The position numbers and the translations under genes were made by a program. A stretch of 64,000 nucleotides of DNA from Apophysomyces variabilis (Eukaryota > Mucoromycota > Mucoromycetes > Mucorales > Mucoraceae), in assembly GCA_002749535.1 (NCBI GenBank), contig MZZL01000409.1:3840775-3904774 (forward strand). The letters are read 5' to 3'. Positions 1 to 11,367 of this stretch are shown one piece after another. How positions within the stretch are numbered: the stretch's first letter is position 1; each line of letters begins with the position of its first letter. A model generated the notes under the pieces. That model searched no databases. It saw nothing but the letters and a program-made list of their open reading frames with translations, and was not told the origin of the DNA.

Positions 1-752
1 GCGAAATTGTTTTTGGGAGATATTGTATATATAACACACATGTGCGGCAGAATATGCTTTGTCAAAACAGAATTGCTTGGAAGTTTCACTAGCCGAGTTT
101 ACGGGAAGGATGGCTATGGAAACTGGTTTCATTGATCGCCAGTGGTTAGAACTGTTTTGGATGATACAGGAAGAGATTCTGGACGCAAAAACTAGACCAA
201 TGTTTTAGTTAGCACAAATTAAGGACCTGAAAGATTCGGCGTTACAACACCTTCATTGTACAGACTTCTTCATTTTCGAACAGATGCATCTACTTGATTC
301 TAGGCCTCAGCCATTCATGGATGTAACGATTCACATCCCTTTTCTGCTTCCCTGACTCCAATATTGTCCTGGAAAGGGCACACATGGATAAACTAAGCAT
401 ACAACGCCATCCGGTCCTTGGTGAGAATCTTCCAATCTATATGCGTATTGATTGAGATCATGCTATTACCAGCTTGTAAGTGGCAGATTTTCTTCCTTAG
501 ATTGGTTGGCGCACGTTCCATTGATTGGATTGAGCTTCCAGTATATGTCACTGTGGGATAAAACAGCTTCACAGGTCGCATAAATCGTATAAATCGCATA
601 CAACTGGTACAGACGCCTAATTCAAAGTTGCGCAAATCTGGCAGAAGTCGCACTTTATATGGCATGCGACTTTCTTGCGACGTGTGTAGCTTTTCTATCC
701 CGTAGTGTAACCGGCCGTCAGCAGTGCATCACTTCTCCAGACGGAACAAATC
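1..752. other. Unassigned leading sequence
   Basis: No gene can be recognised here. A 90-codon frame on the minus strand (393-665) is open but has no family resemblance, no clear splice sites and no promoter. The stretch could contain the end of a gene lying to the left of the window, but nothing supports a specific model. Confidence 0.3.
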
Positions 753-1196
753 ATGGATCAAAAACTTACCAATACGTTCTGGCTCAGCGACTCAGAGGAG
801 TCTGATCCTGAACTAAAGGTCCGGCCACTTGGAGATGTTTGTGTCGATCACTATCACGGATACGACCTAAAGTGTCATTTGTGCAAGTTCTGGAGGAGAG
901 AACTGCAAAAAGATGCGCTAAAGCGCGAAATGGTTAGCACAGTGAAGATCGAGGGCGCTTACTCAAGGATGCAATGCTGTTCACATAGATCCCGAGGCCA
1001 AAACCGGGCTGCGAAGCTCGCGATCTTCGTTCAAACGGTCCTGCCTTCGATGTGTGGGCGATTCATCGAATGCTGGCAATCAAATGGACTTAGTATGGTG
1101 CGAGTTTTATGGATAAAACTTATTTTTTTCCATCGTTCTCATGTTGGCTGCACCGAAAAAGGAATGCAAGAGGTAAATGTGAAAATACATCGCTAA
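753..1196 (+). CDS. Hypothetical protein with Cys/His-rich N-terminal half
   Basis: An open frame of 147 codons begins at an ATG preceded by an A-rich context. The first 80 residues are acidic then charged, with a C-x2-C pair in DLKCHLCKFW and further Cys residues near residue 75. I do not recognise the family. The last third, after about residue 105, turns hydrophobic and low in quality, so the true gene may use a donor near 1098 (a GTGCGA site) and continue in another exon. The start is plausible; the 3' end is uncertain. It may also be a relic. Confidence 0.3.
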   Translation: MDQKLTNTFWLSDSEESDPELKVRPLGDVCVDHYHGYDLKCHLCKFWRRELQKDALKREMVSTVKIEGAYSRMQCCSHRSRGQNRAAKLAIFVQTVLPSMCGRFIECWQSNGLSMVRVLWIKLIFFHRSHVGCTEKGMQEVNVKIHR

Positions 1197-1340
1197 TTGA
1201 AAGTTGCGTAGAATATTCTTGCATTCCATCCTTGCTTTGTATCCTCTCGCAAGTCCATGCAAATGGAGCTGGTGTGGATGACACAGAGTTGTTCTTTGGA
1301 TATATGCCCGTTCCGGTGCTGCCAAAGGCAGACTCTTCAC

Positions 1341-2094
1341 CCTTGACGTAGATTATTTAGAAGATCCGCATAGGAGCAATGGATTCCCACAAATTCATCA
1401 CATGTATATAGCCGCTACTACTATACGTATCTGAATCTATCCCAGATGAAGTTGAACTTGAATATGTTTAATAAACAAACGGTAAACAAAACGAACAGTG
1501 AAACAATGTTTTACGTGAGAAAGCGATAGTGGAGAGGCATTTGAACTGGCTTAAGAGTGTTTTAACCGCTATTAGGGATTACGATGGCTGTTTTTCCAGT
1601 TTGGCTGTACCGTCTCTCTGTCATATTCTAGCTTTTGTAGCAGCATACTAATGGAAGACTAATTTATCATACTTGTGATGGAGAACTTCTAGAAGAAGAA
1701 ATAAAAGAAGAGAAAAAAAGGAAAAGAACAATGAATCGCGTATTGAAAATACGCTCTCGATGAATGGAAAGGTATTGTTGAATTAGAAGAATTGTCGTAT
1801 TTCGACATACACACAGACCAATAAACGTCTTCAGATTCCACAAGAATTAGTGGTGAAATGTTTTTGTTAAGCAATTGTTTATGGGATATAAAGCTCCAAT
1901 GGTGACATTCTAATAGGCAACATCAATGGACGGCTTGGCTCTGGACTGGATTCCTGTTGATTGTCTCTGCTTGCATCAATTTGTGATTTTTTGTCGCTCT
2001 CATGGCTAGTAGGACCATCACTTGTAGAGGTATTATTAACAGTGCTGGCAGGATTTTTTTCTAATTAAAAAATTACAGTCTGTTCACACCGCCG
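1341..2094. other. Intergenic sequence
   Basis: AT-rich sequence without a convincing gene. A short minus-strand frame at 1689-1874 encodes a low-complexity Phe-rich tail and is judged spurious. Nothing else is seen. Confidence 0.4.
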
Positions 2095-2757
2095 TTACAA
2101 GCCGGTAACGGTACAAACTGCTGGCAAACCTGACTGATCATACTTACCAGCCCGCTTTCTTTTTCGACCCCTTTGACGCTCATAGTTACAGCTTCTTTCG
2201 AGCATTCGTCTGGCGATCCAAGAGCCAGCAGCCATTTTTACAGGTATACATGGTTTTGCCTTGACTGCTTCATCCTCCAGCATATTGATTGCTTTTCTGA
2301 AATCTTCTCCACGGAACAATGTTGGAAAATGACATCCTTCAAAAAAATATTCATAGGCATCATAGTTATCATAGACATCATCATCTGGCTGCACCAAAGA
2401 TGCTTTTGCTATGCTTGTTGCTCGTTCCAGACTCTGTTTAGCAGCCTGCAGGGAACCATCGTCTCTAGAAAGACCACCGTATTTGATCCCGAATTCCTCA
2501 ATATGACCCCAGTTGATGCGGTCAAGCTTTGTAGGTCTAGGTACCGATCTTTTTTCTGTGGTATGCGGTACGGAACGCCCAGACTCCTCATTTTCTGGAG
2601 TTCTGTCCGTCTTCCTCTTGAGTTCTTTAAATTGGGTATTTAAACTGTTCAAGGTCTCTTCTTGTCGATCCATTCTTTTCTTGATTTCCTCCATATCTGC
2701 AACTAATTTCCGTAGTAGGCTCACAGATTCTGGGCTGTCTGTGTAGTACTGATACAT
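2095..2757 (-). CDS. Hypothetical coiled-coil protein, 220 aa
   Basis: A single uninterrupted 220-codon frame. Residues about 8-50 have heptad-like spacing and high Lys/Glu content, suggesting a coiled coil. A Ser/Thr/Pro linker follows, then a mixed acidic region with a DDDVYDNYDAYEYF patch and a very basic tail (GRKRKR near residue 200) that could act as a nuclear localisation signal. I do not recognise the family and no catalytic motif is visible. The composition looks coding throughout, and the start at 2757 is the first ATG in frame. Single-exon structure contrasts with the intron-rich genes elsewhere in the window, so it could be lineage-specific or element-derived; that is inference. 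Confidence 0.55.
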   Translation of the reverse strand: MYQYYTDSPESVSLLRKLVADMEEIKKRMDRQEETLNSLNTQFKELKRKTDRTPENEESGRSVPHTTEKRSVPRPTKLDRINWGHIEEFGIKYGGLSRDDGSLQAAKQSLERATSIAKASLVQPDDDVYDNYDAYEYFFEGCHFPTLFRGEDFRKAINMLEDEAVKAKPCIPVKMAAGSWIARRMLERSCNYERQRGRKRKRAGKYDQSGLPAVCTVTGL

Positions 2758-3640
2758 TTTCTGGTAACAAAGGAAAAAGAAAAGGGGAATAGCACAGGCT
2801 GTGTTATTTTATGCACCAGGCAACGGCTTAGCGTGATACCACCAAACTTAATTTATATCTTTCTTGCATGTGGCACACTTCTCCGGACGTAATCTTCAAA
2901 TGCCATAGTTTGGACCCAGAAAACGGAATGATAAAGACTAATCGTATATCTTTCGTAGTGATTACTTTCCGCATCTTACTTTCTTTCAGCATCTTCCGAT
3001 GTATCGTTCATATTTGATATCTTAGCGGGCAATGAGGAACTAGTTTGTCACCCGTGTTATCGAAGTCATCGGTCATCGATTGCCGTTACTCCTATTCTTT
3101 CCGTTTATGAAGCTGCTGCTATGTGCGTTAACAAAAACACATATGAAAAGCTATTGTATTTTTTAATATGCCCTATCCACCAATGGACAATGGTATTTTC
3201 TGTTTGCGTTGGATAAAGCGGTTGATTCAGTTATGTCGTATGTGATGAGTATCATAAGCGAACCATTCTTATAACAAGTATCACAGCTCATATCATACTG
3301 CTATTCATCTCCGCAGTGTTGATGCACTGCGAATTATCGTCGAATATTATCTTTTACAGAAGAGCCTAAAACGGAGATGCTATGCCAAACTTCAAGCCTA
3401 AACCATTCTTGATTATTATTATGTTGGGACGTGTAGTTCTCTCTGACGAGGGGATGGTGAATACGAGCTACTTTCAGCCATTCCGAGCATGGTTATCTCA
3501 TTGCGAGTTCTGCAGGTGGTGATGTGTAGCCAAGACTATGGTTTGTTATAGCATCACCTTTCTTGTTTTTATATTTCCGTGACAAAGCGCTCATGCCTTC
3601 CCCTTTCTTTTTTTATTTCTTGCCTTGGGTGATGGATATA
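2758..3640. other. Intergenic sequence
   Basis: About 0.9 kb of AT-rich sequence between the coiled-coil ORF and the minisatellite. No gene, RNA or repeat is recognised. Confidence 0.4.
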
Positions 3641-4006
3641 CTCGTCTATCCTCGTCCATCCTAGGTTATTCTACAGATGCAACACCTTGTCGGTGTTTTC
3701 TAATTTTCACCTTGCTATCCTCGTCCATCCTCGTCCATCCTAGGTTATCCTACAGATACAACACCTTGTCGGTGTTTTCTAATTTTCACCTTGCTATCCT
3801 CGTCCATCCTCGTCCATCCTAGGTTATTCTACAGATGCAACACCTTGTCGGTGTTTTCTAATTTTCTCCTTGGTAAGGACGTATCCTCATCTATCCTCGT
3901 CCATCCTAGGTTATCCTACAGATACAACACCTTGTCGGTGTTTTCTAATTTTCACCTTGGTAAGGACGTATCCTCATCTATCCTCGTCCATCCTAGGTTA
4001 TCCTAT
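3641..4006. repeat. Minisatellite of about five diverged units
   Basis: Units of roughly 70-95 bp are repeated head to tail. Each contains one to three copies of a TCCTCGTCCATCC block, then TAGGTTATYCTACAGAT, then AACACCTTGTCGGTGTT, then TCTAATTTTC. AACACC and GGTGTT form a 6-bp stem with a 5-nt loop in each of the four complete units. Units alternate between TTATTCTACAGATGC and TTATCCTACAGATAC variants, and the last two gain a GTAAGGACGTATCCTCAT insert. Two frames remain open through the array only because of the repeat. It sits about 60 bp upstream of the TATA box of the zinc-finger gene, so it might affect that promoter; this is speculative. Confidence 0.85.
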
Positions 4007-4065
4007 GTAGTGGTGAATCATATACTATCAAACACTGTTAAGTCGTAGTATTTCCTCGTGAGAGA

Positions 4066-4084
4066 CAAATATATATATATAAGG
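4066..4084 (+). promoter_or_regulatory. Probable TATA box of the C2H2 gene
   Basis: An ATATATATATATAAGG run lies about 120 bp upstream of the ATG at 4200 and is followed by a pyrimidine-rich stretch, which is typical of a fungal core promoter. Called from spacing and composition only. Confidence 0.45.
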
Positions 4085-4199
4085 TACCAACAATGTATTC
4101 ATCCCACATCTCCCATTCTCTTTTCCTTTGTCTGTATTACAGAGCGATTTTTCGGTGCTGCACCTTTAAAAACATAACCCAAAAAACCGAGTAGCTCAA

Positions 4200-5149
4200 A
4201 TGGTAAATGGTCATTTACCTATACGCATCTCTTTGTTCATTGTTAGTTACAAGGATAATCAAATATCACCATCTGCGTTGCTGGAATTATCACCATCACA
4301 TATAGAGTGTCAGCAAGAAGACTACACTAATATGGTGCAACAAATCCCATATATTGAATCAAGCTACGCAAATATCTCTGAATATCTTGGCGATTTAACA
4401 AACATTGACGGTTCCACGACAGTGCTGCTCCATCCGTGCAGCACTGATTTAGTTAATGAGCAAGTTCATTCTTTTACAGCTTTGCCAGGATTTATAGATG
4501 AAATTACAATTACCGAGGAACAACTCTCCACAGAACAGTGGTTTCCAGAACAATGCCTTGTGCAAGCCTATCAAGAAATCTGGTTAACGCCTCCTCTGCA
4601 AGTTGAAGGTAAATCCTACTAAAAAAAGAATTTGTTTAGTCGCTTGCTAACAATCCAAACCTTACATCAGCAATGGAGTGTGCAACCACAACAAGTATTG
4701 CTAGTTCCGAGGAAGCCCCGATCATAGACGAGTACTCTATGCGTACAATTGCCCAAGACATTGCCGATCAAGATCGAATTTCCGCTTTTCAACCTTTTCA
4801 GGTCCAAACATCCATTACTGAATATCCCAAGGTTGAGCCAACCTATATTTCAAACGCTTCCGTTTTCTCATCTAACAACGAATCGGTTCTCGAACACCCC
4901 CAGCCATCAGTTACTTGTCCACCACCTACCGAATGTAAAGAGCCAGGTCAACAATCTACCGTGCAGCAGTATTATTGCGTTCCATGTGGGCTATACTACA
5001 AGAACCGGTGGGTTTACAATCGTCATCTGGAGTCTAAAAATCATTGCAAGAAAACAAGTATCCCACCTAAGCAGTTCGAATGTCAAAATTGCCGCCGAAT
5101 ATATATGCGCAAGGATATTCTGGCTAAACACATAAAAACCGCCCATTGA
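4200..5149 (+). CDS. C2H2 zinc-finger protein, 295 aa
   Basis: Two exons, 4200-4608 and 4671-5149, flank a 62-bp intron with a GTAAAT donor, a TGCTAAC branch point and a CATCAG acceptor. The phase-1 join gives 295 residues. The first 230 residues are acidic, Ser/Thr/Gln/Pro-rich and without a recognised fold, as in many activation regions. Two C2H2 fingers lie at the C terminus: one starts YYCVPC and ends ESKNH with a 5-residue His spacing, the other starts FECQNC and ends HIKTAH. It probably binds DNA as a transcription factor; the target is unknown. The Helitron begins about 110 bp after the stop codon, so the 3' UTR may be element-derived. An alternative reading of a very short intron right after the ATG was tested and gives an immediate stop. 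Confidence 0.75.
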
Positions 5150-5260
5150 TCGATGACCGCTCAAGTTGTTATAGTTGTATTATTTTTCGTACAATGTTAA
5201 GAGTCCTCTATAAATCATTTTATTAGATACGAATACAACAGTCAATGAAATAACTTTCGG

Positions 5261-5286
5261 TATCTCTCTATAGTATCTCTCTATAG
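5261..5286 (+). repeat. 13-bp direct duplication at the Helitron 5' end
   Basis: TATCTCTCTATAG occurs twice in tandem (5261-5273 and 5274-5286). Helitrons begin with TC after a host A, so the left terminus could be at 5263 or 5276. The duplication may mark an earlier insertion of a related element at the same site. Confidence 0.6.
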
Positions 5287-5439
5287 TATACTGTAATATC
5301 CAAAAATTTTTACGCGCAAAAACCTTTTACCGACAGTAAAAAAAACCTGTTCTGCACGATTCTTTTTCCGATTGTTCCTACCCCTCTCACATCATAGATA
5401 AAGAATTGAACAATGGCAAATAATAATAATAATAATAAA
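5275..5439 (+). repeat. Left copy of a 165-bp sequence flanking the assembly gap
   Basis: This segment is identical to 6146-6310. Both copies hold the element's 5' leader and the start codon plus the Asn-rich first codons of the Helitron protein. The left copy ends exactly where the Ns begin. Confidence 0.9.
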
Positions 5440-6145
5440 NNNNNNNNNNNNNNNNNNNNNNNNNNNNNNNNNNNNNNNNNNNNNNNNNNNNNNNNNNNNN
5501 NNNNNNNNNNNNNNNNNNNNNNNNNNNNNNNNNNNNNNNNNNNNNNNNNNNNNNNNNNNNNNNNNNNNNNNNNNNNNNNNNNNNNNNNNNNNNNNNNNNN
5601 NNNNNNNNNNNNNNNNNNNNNNNNNNNNNNNNNNNNNNNNNNNNNNNNNNNNNNNNNNNNNNNNNNNNNNNNNNNNNNNNNNNNNNNNNNNNNNNNNNNN
5701 NNNNNNNNNNNNNNNNNNNNNNNNNNNNNNNNNNNNNNNNNNNNNNNNNNNNNNNNNNNNNNNNNNNNNNNNNNNNNNNNNNNNNNNNNNNNNNNNNNNN
5801 NNNNNNNNNNNNNNNNNNNNNNNNNNNNNNNNNNNNNNNNNNNNNNNNNNNNNNNNNNNNNNNNNNNNNNNNNNNNNNNNNNNNNNNNNNNNNNNNNNNN
5901 NNNNNNNNNNNNNNNNNNNNNNNNNNNNNNNNNNNNNNNNNNNNNNNNNNNNNNNNNNNNNNNNNNNNNNNNNNNNNNNNNNNNNNNNNNNNNNNNNNNN
6001 NNNNNNNNNNNNNNNNNNNNNNNNNNNNNNNNNNNNNNNNNNNNNNNNNNNNNNNNNNNNNNNNNNNNNNNNNNNNNNNNNNNNNNNNNNNNNNNNNNNN
6101 NNNNNNNNNNNNNNNNNNNNNNNNNNNNNNNNNNNNNNNNNNNNN
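5440..6145. other. Assembly gap of 706 Ns
   Basis: Only N is present. Any reading frame drawn through it is an artefact. Its flanks are identical 165-bp sequences that abut the gap exactly on both sides, which is what two overlapping contig ends placed side by side would look like. Confidence 0.97.
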
Positions 6146-6310
6146 ATCTCTCTATAGTATACTGTAATATCCAAAAATTTTTACGCGCAAAAACCTTTTA
6201 CCGACAGTAAAAAAAACCTGTTCTGCACGATTCTTTTTCCGATTGTTCCTACCCCTCTCACATCATAGATAAAGAATTGAACAATGGCAAATAATAATAA
6301 TAATAATAAA
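6146..6310 (+). repeat. Right copy of the 165-bp gap-flanking sequence
   Basis: Identical to 5275-5439 and starting at the first base after the Ns. The sequence continues past 6310 into the zinc-finger coding region of the Helitron protein, so this copy is the functional reading. Confidence 0.9.
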
Positions 6311-9300
6311 TGCCCTAAATGTAAACAGCTCTTGATACCAGATCGAGGTAACGTGCCATAGCTCTACTCTGAACAACAACCAGGGACATCACTTACCGAG
6401 TCAAACGCCAACGGTTACCACCATTAGATGGCGGTAAAAAGACATGCCTTCCGTGCAGGCTGCGTACCCGTGCTTGGTATTATCGTAAACGTCAAAGAGA
6501 ATCGGACGAAACACGACCAGGATCCTCAGGTCCTGTTACTCAGCGTCGTCGTCCCATGTCAGAAGATTCCAGCACCAACATCGACAAAACCACCATTACC
6601 AGTGTTGACAACCCAGACGCTGTCCCTTCGATCACTGATCGCCATATTGCTCCCGACAGCGATCTTATGGAAGTTGAACAATTCGTTAACAATGAGACGC
6701 GGCGACGTCGACTTCCCCTGGCATTCAGATCTCGACTGGGAAATCTGACGCCATTTGACCTTGGTCGGATGAATGTAGAATGTCCCCACTGTCATGCCTT
6801 GCATTGGCTTGCCGAGCATGATTCCCATTCTTCAGAGAGGGAGCCGAGATTTGAAAGTTGCTGCAAGAGAAATGCTGTGAACCTTCGTTTACTCCAGGAT
6901 CCTCCAGAGTATCTGAAACGTCTATATGATGGGAGACACCCTCTTTCCTCTCATTTTTTGAAAAATATACGAAGGTTCAATGCAGCCTTCGCGTTTACTT
7001 CTCTGGATGTCAAATAGAAACTTCATTGAACGACGGGCGCGGCCCTACCGTTTTCCAGGTTCATGGAGAAGTATATCATTTCCAGGGACAACTTCTTCCT
7101 GAGGAAGGCTCACCTCCTTCTTTCAGTCAGTTTTACATATATGACCCTTCATATGCCAGCACTGCTCGCTCCACACAGTATGCCGAGCTTGACGCAGAAG
7201 TCATTCGACATTTAACTGAGATGTTATATGAAATCAATAATCCTTTCATTCGCGTATACAAAACAGCCCTTGAAGTTTTGCGAGAGCATGACAATGGGCA
7301 AGAAATAGGAGAAAGTGCTCATGTTGCGATCAGCCCATCGATGAGGATGCGGCTGATTCAAGGTTTAGATCACCGTATGGAGAACTTACCTACGGCGGAT
7401 GAAGTTGCTGCGATAGTGCCTGAGCAAGTGGCAAGTTTTGAAGCGAGATCCGAGACCACTGGATCTTACAGAGACATCGTCATCAGATATCGACGCACTG
7501 ATGGTCAGTCAGCCTTCACCCGTATAAATCAAACTCATGGTGCATACATGCCGTTACATTACGTGTTACTTTTTCCACATGGTGATTTTGGTTGGACATG
7601 GGGTCTTTCACTTGAAGCTATTGACACCACGGCTGGTACTCAACGTCAGCGTATGCGTTTGGGACAGCGTGCATTTTACCGTTTTCGGTTACACTTGCGT
7701 CAGGGAGAGTTTTCCACACTTTTCTATGCTCAACGTCTGTTCCAGCAATTTTTGGTAGATGCATGGGCTATATGCGACCAGACAAAGCTTGAATGGCTCC
7801 GCAACAATCAAAAAAAGATCCACGTCGATCTTTACAACGGTTTGGCTGATGTACTGGTGCAGGACGACGTGGATATCTCTGCTGTTGGCCGACGGTTTGT
7901 TTTGCCCAGCAGCTATAATGGCGGCCCAAGGTTCATGGCGCAGCTGTTCCAGAATTCCATGGCAATTGTTCGCCATTTAGGCAAGCCATCCCTGTTCATC
8001 ACTTTCACAGCAAATCCAAGACGGCCTGAAATCACTGCAGAGTTGTTTGCTGGACAGTCAGCTTCTGACAGGCCCGATCTAATCGCCAGAGTCTTCAACT
8101 TGAAGTTGCGTGAACTTCTCCACGATCTGAAGACAAAGAACGTTTTTGGGAAATTTAAAGGCATCGTGCGGACCATTGAGTTTCAGAAGCGAGGTCTCCC
8201 GCACGTGCATATCCTTCTCTTCATCGATAACAAGTTCAATGATATTGATGACATTGATGAGATTATCAGTGCTGAGCTTCCTGATGCCGATGAGGATCGT
8301 GAGTTGTATGAGATAGTGACATCCTGCATGATCCACGGGCCATGTGGGTCAACTGTGAACCCAAGGTCTCCATGCATGAAAGAAAATGGCACGAGACCTG
8401 GAGAACTTGCTTGCTCCAAGAAATATCCTAAGGCCTTCCAACCTGAAACACGGTTAGGAACAGATGGCTATCCATTGTACCGTCGACGTGACAATGGAAG
8501 GAGGCATGCCATTCGCCATCCTTCTCATTCTGGAGAAACATTTTATGTCGACAACACGTGGGTTGTACCATATAATCCTTATTTGCTCAAGAAATACAAG
8601 GCACACATTAACGTGGAAGTGTGTGCAACAGTTAAGAGCATCAAATACATCAACAAGTATGTTTATAAGGGACCCGACCACACTAGCTTGGAAATCAGGA
8701 ATGAACAAGATGAGATCCAGCGGTATTTGCGCGGTAGGTACATCGGTCCCACAGAAGCTGCATGGAATCTCTTTGAATTCCCTTTTACATGAAGAGTTTC
8801 CACCGGTACTACCTCTTAGTGTACATCTTCCCGGAGAACAGCCCGTGTTTTTGACCAAGATGGTGACCGAGAAGAGATCGCACAACGTATGGAGAATAGT
8901 CGCACGACGCTTATGGGCTACTTTGAGTATTATCGACAAAATCCAGATGCGATCAAGTACCTTTATCATGACTTTCCTGCCGATTTCCGCTGGGAGCACC
9001 GAAGGCGAGTTTGGCTTCATCGAAGACGAGGGTATCAGATAGGTAGGATGTATCATTGTAGTCCTTTTGCTGGCGAAAGGTACTATCTACGGATGCTGTT
9101 GACAGTCGTACTCGGTCCTTCTTCCTTTGAAGATCTGCGCACTACAACAGACGACCAAGGTAGACGCACTGTCCACGCAACATTTAAACAGGCATGTGTT
9201 GCTCGAGGTCTTCTACAGGATGATAATGACTGGGTCCTTTGCTTTAATGAAGCAATCCATGTGTGCTCTGCCAACAGCCTGCGACAACTTTTCATTTTAG

Positions 9301-11030
9301 CATTACTTCATGGAGACATGACAGACGCTGTGTATATATGGGAAAAATTTAAAGCTCATTTTTGTGATGATCTCCTACAAGATAGGCTACAAAGGGAGTA
9401 TGAAAGAGCCAATCAGAATAATCCGGATGCACCACCCTTTCAACAACTGGAGAATTCTGCAAATGATTATGGACTCTACCTGATACGAAGATAGCTCGCA
9501 GACATGGGTTATGATGTGCAACAGCACGGACTACCATCTCCTTGCTACAACTGGGCATTTCGATCTTCAGGGAACCAGCTGATAGACAATGAACAGCAAC
9601 AGTATGATACCCGCCAGGAAGCCAGTGCTTTTGAAAGCATGTATAGCCGATTGAATCCAGATCAAGAGCTTGCCTTTGGAACAATCGTGTCGCAAATTCA
9701 ATCGTCGTCTGAACCAGCACGTTTTTTCCTGCAAGGCCCAGCAGGGACAGGAAAGACCTTTTTATACACCACTTTGTGCAGCTACTTCCGCAGAAACGGC
9801 CAGATAGTAATTTGCGTGGCATCTTCTGGTATTGCAACTCTACTACTCCCAGGTGGAAGAACCTCGCATTCCCGCTTCAAGATCCCACTTAATATAGAAG
9901 AAAGCTCAATAACCGGTATCAAAACCAATTCCCAATTGGCGGATCTGATTCGTCATACAGCCCTAATCATATGGGACGAGGTTCCTATGCAGCATCGCTT
10001 TTGCTTTGAGGCCTTTGACAGGACGATGCGAGATATTTGTCAACATGATGAGCTCTTTGGCGGTAAACCAGTTATCCTTGGAGGAGACTTTGCCCAAATA
10101 TCACCAGTTGTCCGTGGTAATAGAGATCAAACGGTCGAAGCATCATTGACCAGTTCATATATTTGGCCGCAACTCCACAAACTTAACCTTCGCATCAACA
10201 TGCGCGTTTGTTCGGCATCAGGTACCGACCAGCAATTCGCAGAATGGGTTGGTGCGTTGCCATACAGCTCTTCTTTATATGGCAATATTCGCCTTCCGTC
10301 ATACATCCATTGTGTCGAATCCGAGCAGGAACTAATTCAAAGAATTTATCCGGCGGATGAGCTTACAAATACCGAGCCGACGGAATTCTTCAGAGCTCGA
10401 GCCATTCTGGCGTCAACCAATGAAAAGGTTGATGCTTTAAATGAAACAATGCTGTCCAGGGTTGACGGTCAACAGATTTCGATCCTGTCCTCAGACTCTT
10501 GCGACGTCAACGAGGAAGACGGTGTGGATGAGATTGCCCAAGAGGCCTTGCGAAGCTTCAATACCCCTGGGCTTCCTCCGGCAGAGCTCAAGTTGAAAGT
10601 TGGTGCACCCATCATCTTGCTACGCAATCTCCACCCGAGGGATGGCCTTTGTAATGGAACCCGGATGATTGTCAGAAGAGTTACACAAAACCTTTTGACA
10701 GCGTCCATTCTAGGACATCAGCACCATGGTAAAATAGTTTCTATCCCCAAGATCGTTCTATCAAGTAATGATGAACTGCCATTCATTCTCAAAAGGCGCC
10801 AATTTCCAGTGAAACTATCTTTTGCCATGACAATTAACAAGTCCCAAGGCCAATCATTGTCCCACGTCGGTGTTGATCTTCGTGAACCCGTATTCACTCA
10901 TGGCCAGCTTTATGTCGCAATGTCAAGAGTTACCAGCGCTTCTGGGCTCACAGTCCTATTACCAGAGGGTTCCCAGCGTATAACCAAAAATGTCGTATAC
11001 CCTGAATTACTATTATCCCATGCATCTTAA
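6284..11030 (+). pseudogene. Helitron Rep/helicase (HUH Y2 transposase fused to PIF1 helicase), disrupted
   Basis: The gene starts MANNNNNNKCPKCK. A phase-consistent intron (6348-6427) joins it to a CLPC motif, giving a C4 zinc finger. The conserved N-terminal block with CPHCHALHW and ESCCKRN follows (to 7014). The Rep domain carries the HUH motif PHVHILLF (His codons at 8202 and 8208) and the tyrosine motif KYINKYVYKG near 8650. The PIF1-type helicase has Walker A GPAGTGKT near 9740 and Walker B ALIIWDE near 9970, and ends at 11030. Lesions: one base lost in an A run near 7014, one T gained near 8785, one T lost near 8850, and an in-frame TAG at 9492-9494 between Rep and helicase. The three indels are all in homopolymers, so they could be sequencing errors; the TAG is a substitution. 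Otherwise the frame is remarkably intact, suggesting recent activity. Confidence 0.9.
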
Positions 11031-11320
11031 CACCAGTATGACTATAAGTACATATGCTTTCTAATGCATCCTATGCCTTCTATGCCTTATGTTCTCCGTA
11101 TATTTATCCCTCTATGCCCTTTCCTATGCTCTACTTTATTTGCATTCTACTTGACACAATCCTTTTTTCATATGCCTTTTTCTTTTACCTTAGTTTATCT
11201 TGCTGTTATTTTTATATAGTAAGCTTTTCTTTCATTAAATAGACGCACTAATGGCCTCAAAATTTTCTCATATTTCTACCAAAAAAAAAGAATTTTCCTA
11301 GAACAACATCTATTCAGCTC

Positions 11321-11336
11321 CAGCCGCGTGCGGCTG
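11321..11336 (+). terminator. Helitron 3' terminal hairpin
   Basis: CAGCCG and CGGCTG form a perfect 6-bp GC-rich stem with a CGTG loop, 35 nt before the CTAG terminus. Helitrons use such a hairpin near the 3' end as a replication terminator. A GAGCGAAGCGAG imperfect repeat lies between the hairpin and the end. Confidence 0.8.
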
Positions 11337-11367
11337 CAACGGAACGAGCGAAGCGAGTGGAGAAAGG

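Noticed and set aside
3641..4006. CRISPR-like array
   Set aside because: Units are adjacent and variable with no unique spacers; it is a minisatellite in a eukaryote.
4203..4246. Possible 44-bp intron immediately after the C2H2 start codon
   Set aside because: Removing it gives a stop after three codons; the unspliced frame is open to the next intron.
5392..6210. Long open frames crossing the N gap on both strands
   Set aside because: They consist almost only of N-derived unknown residues and have no meaning.
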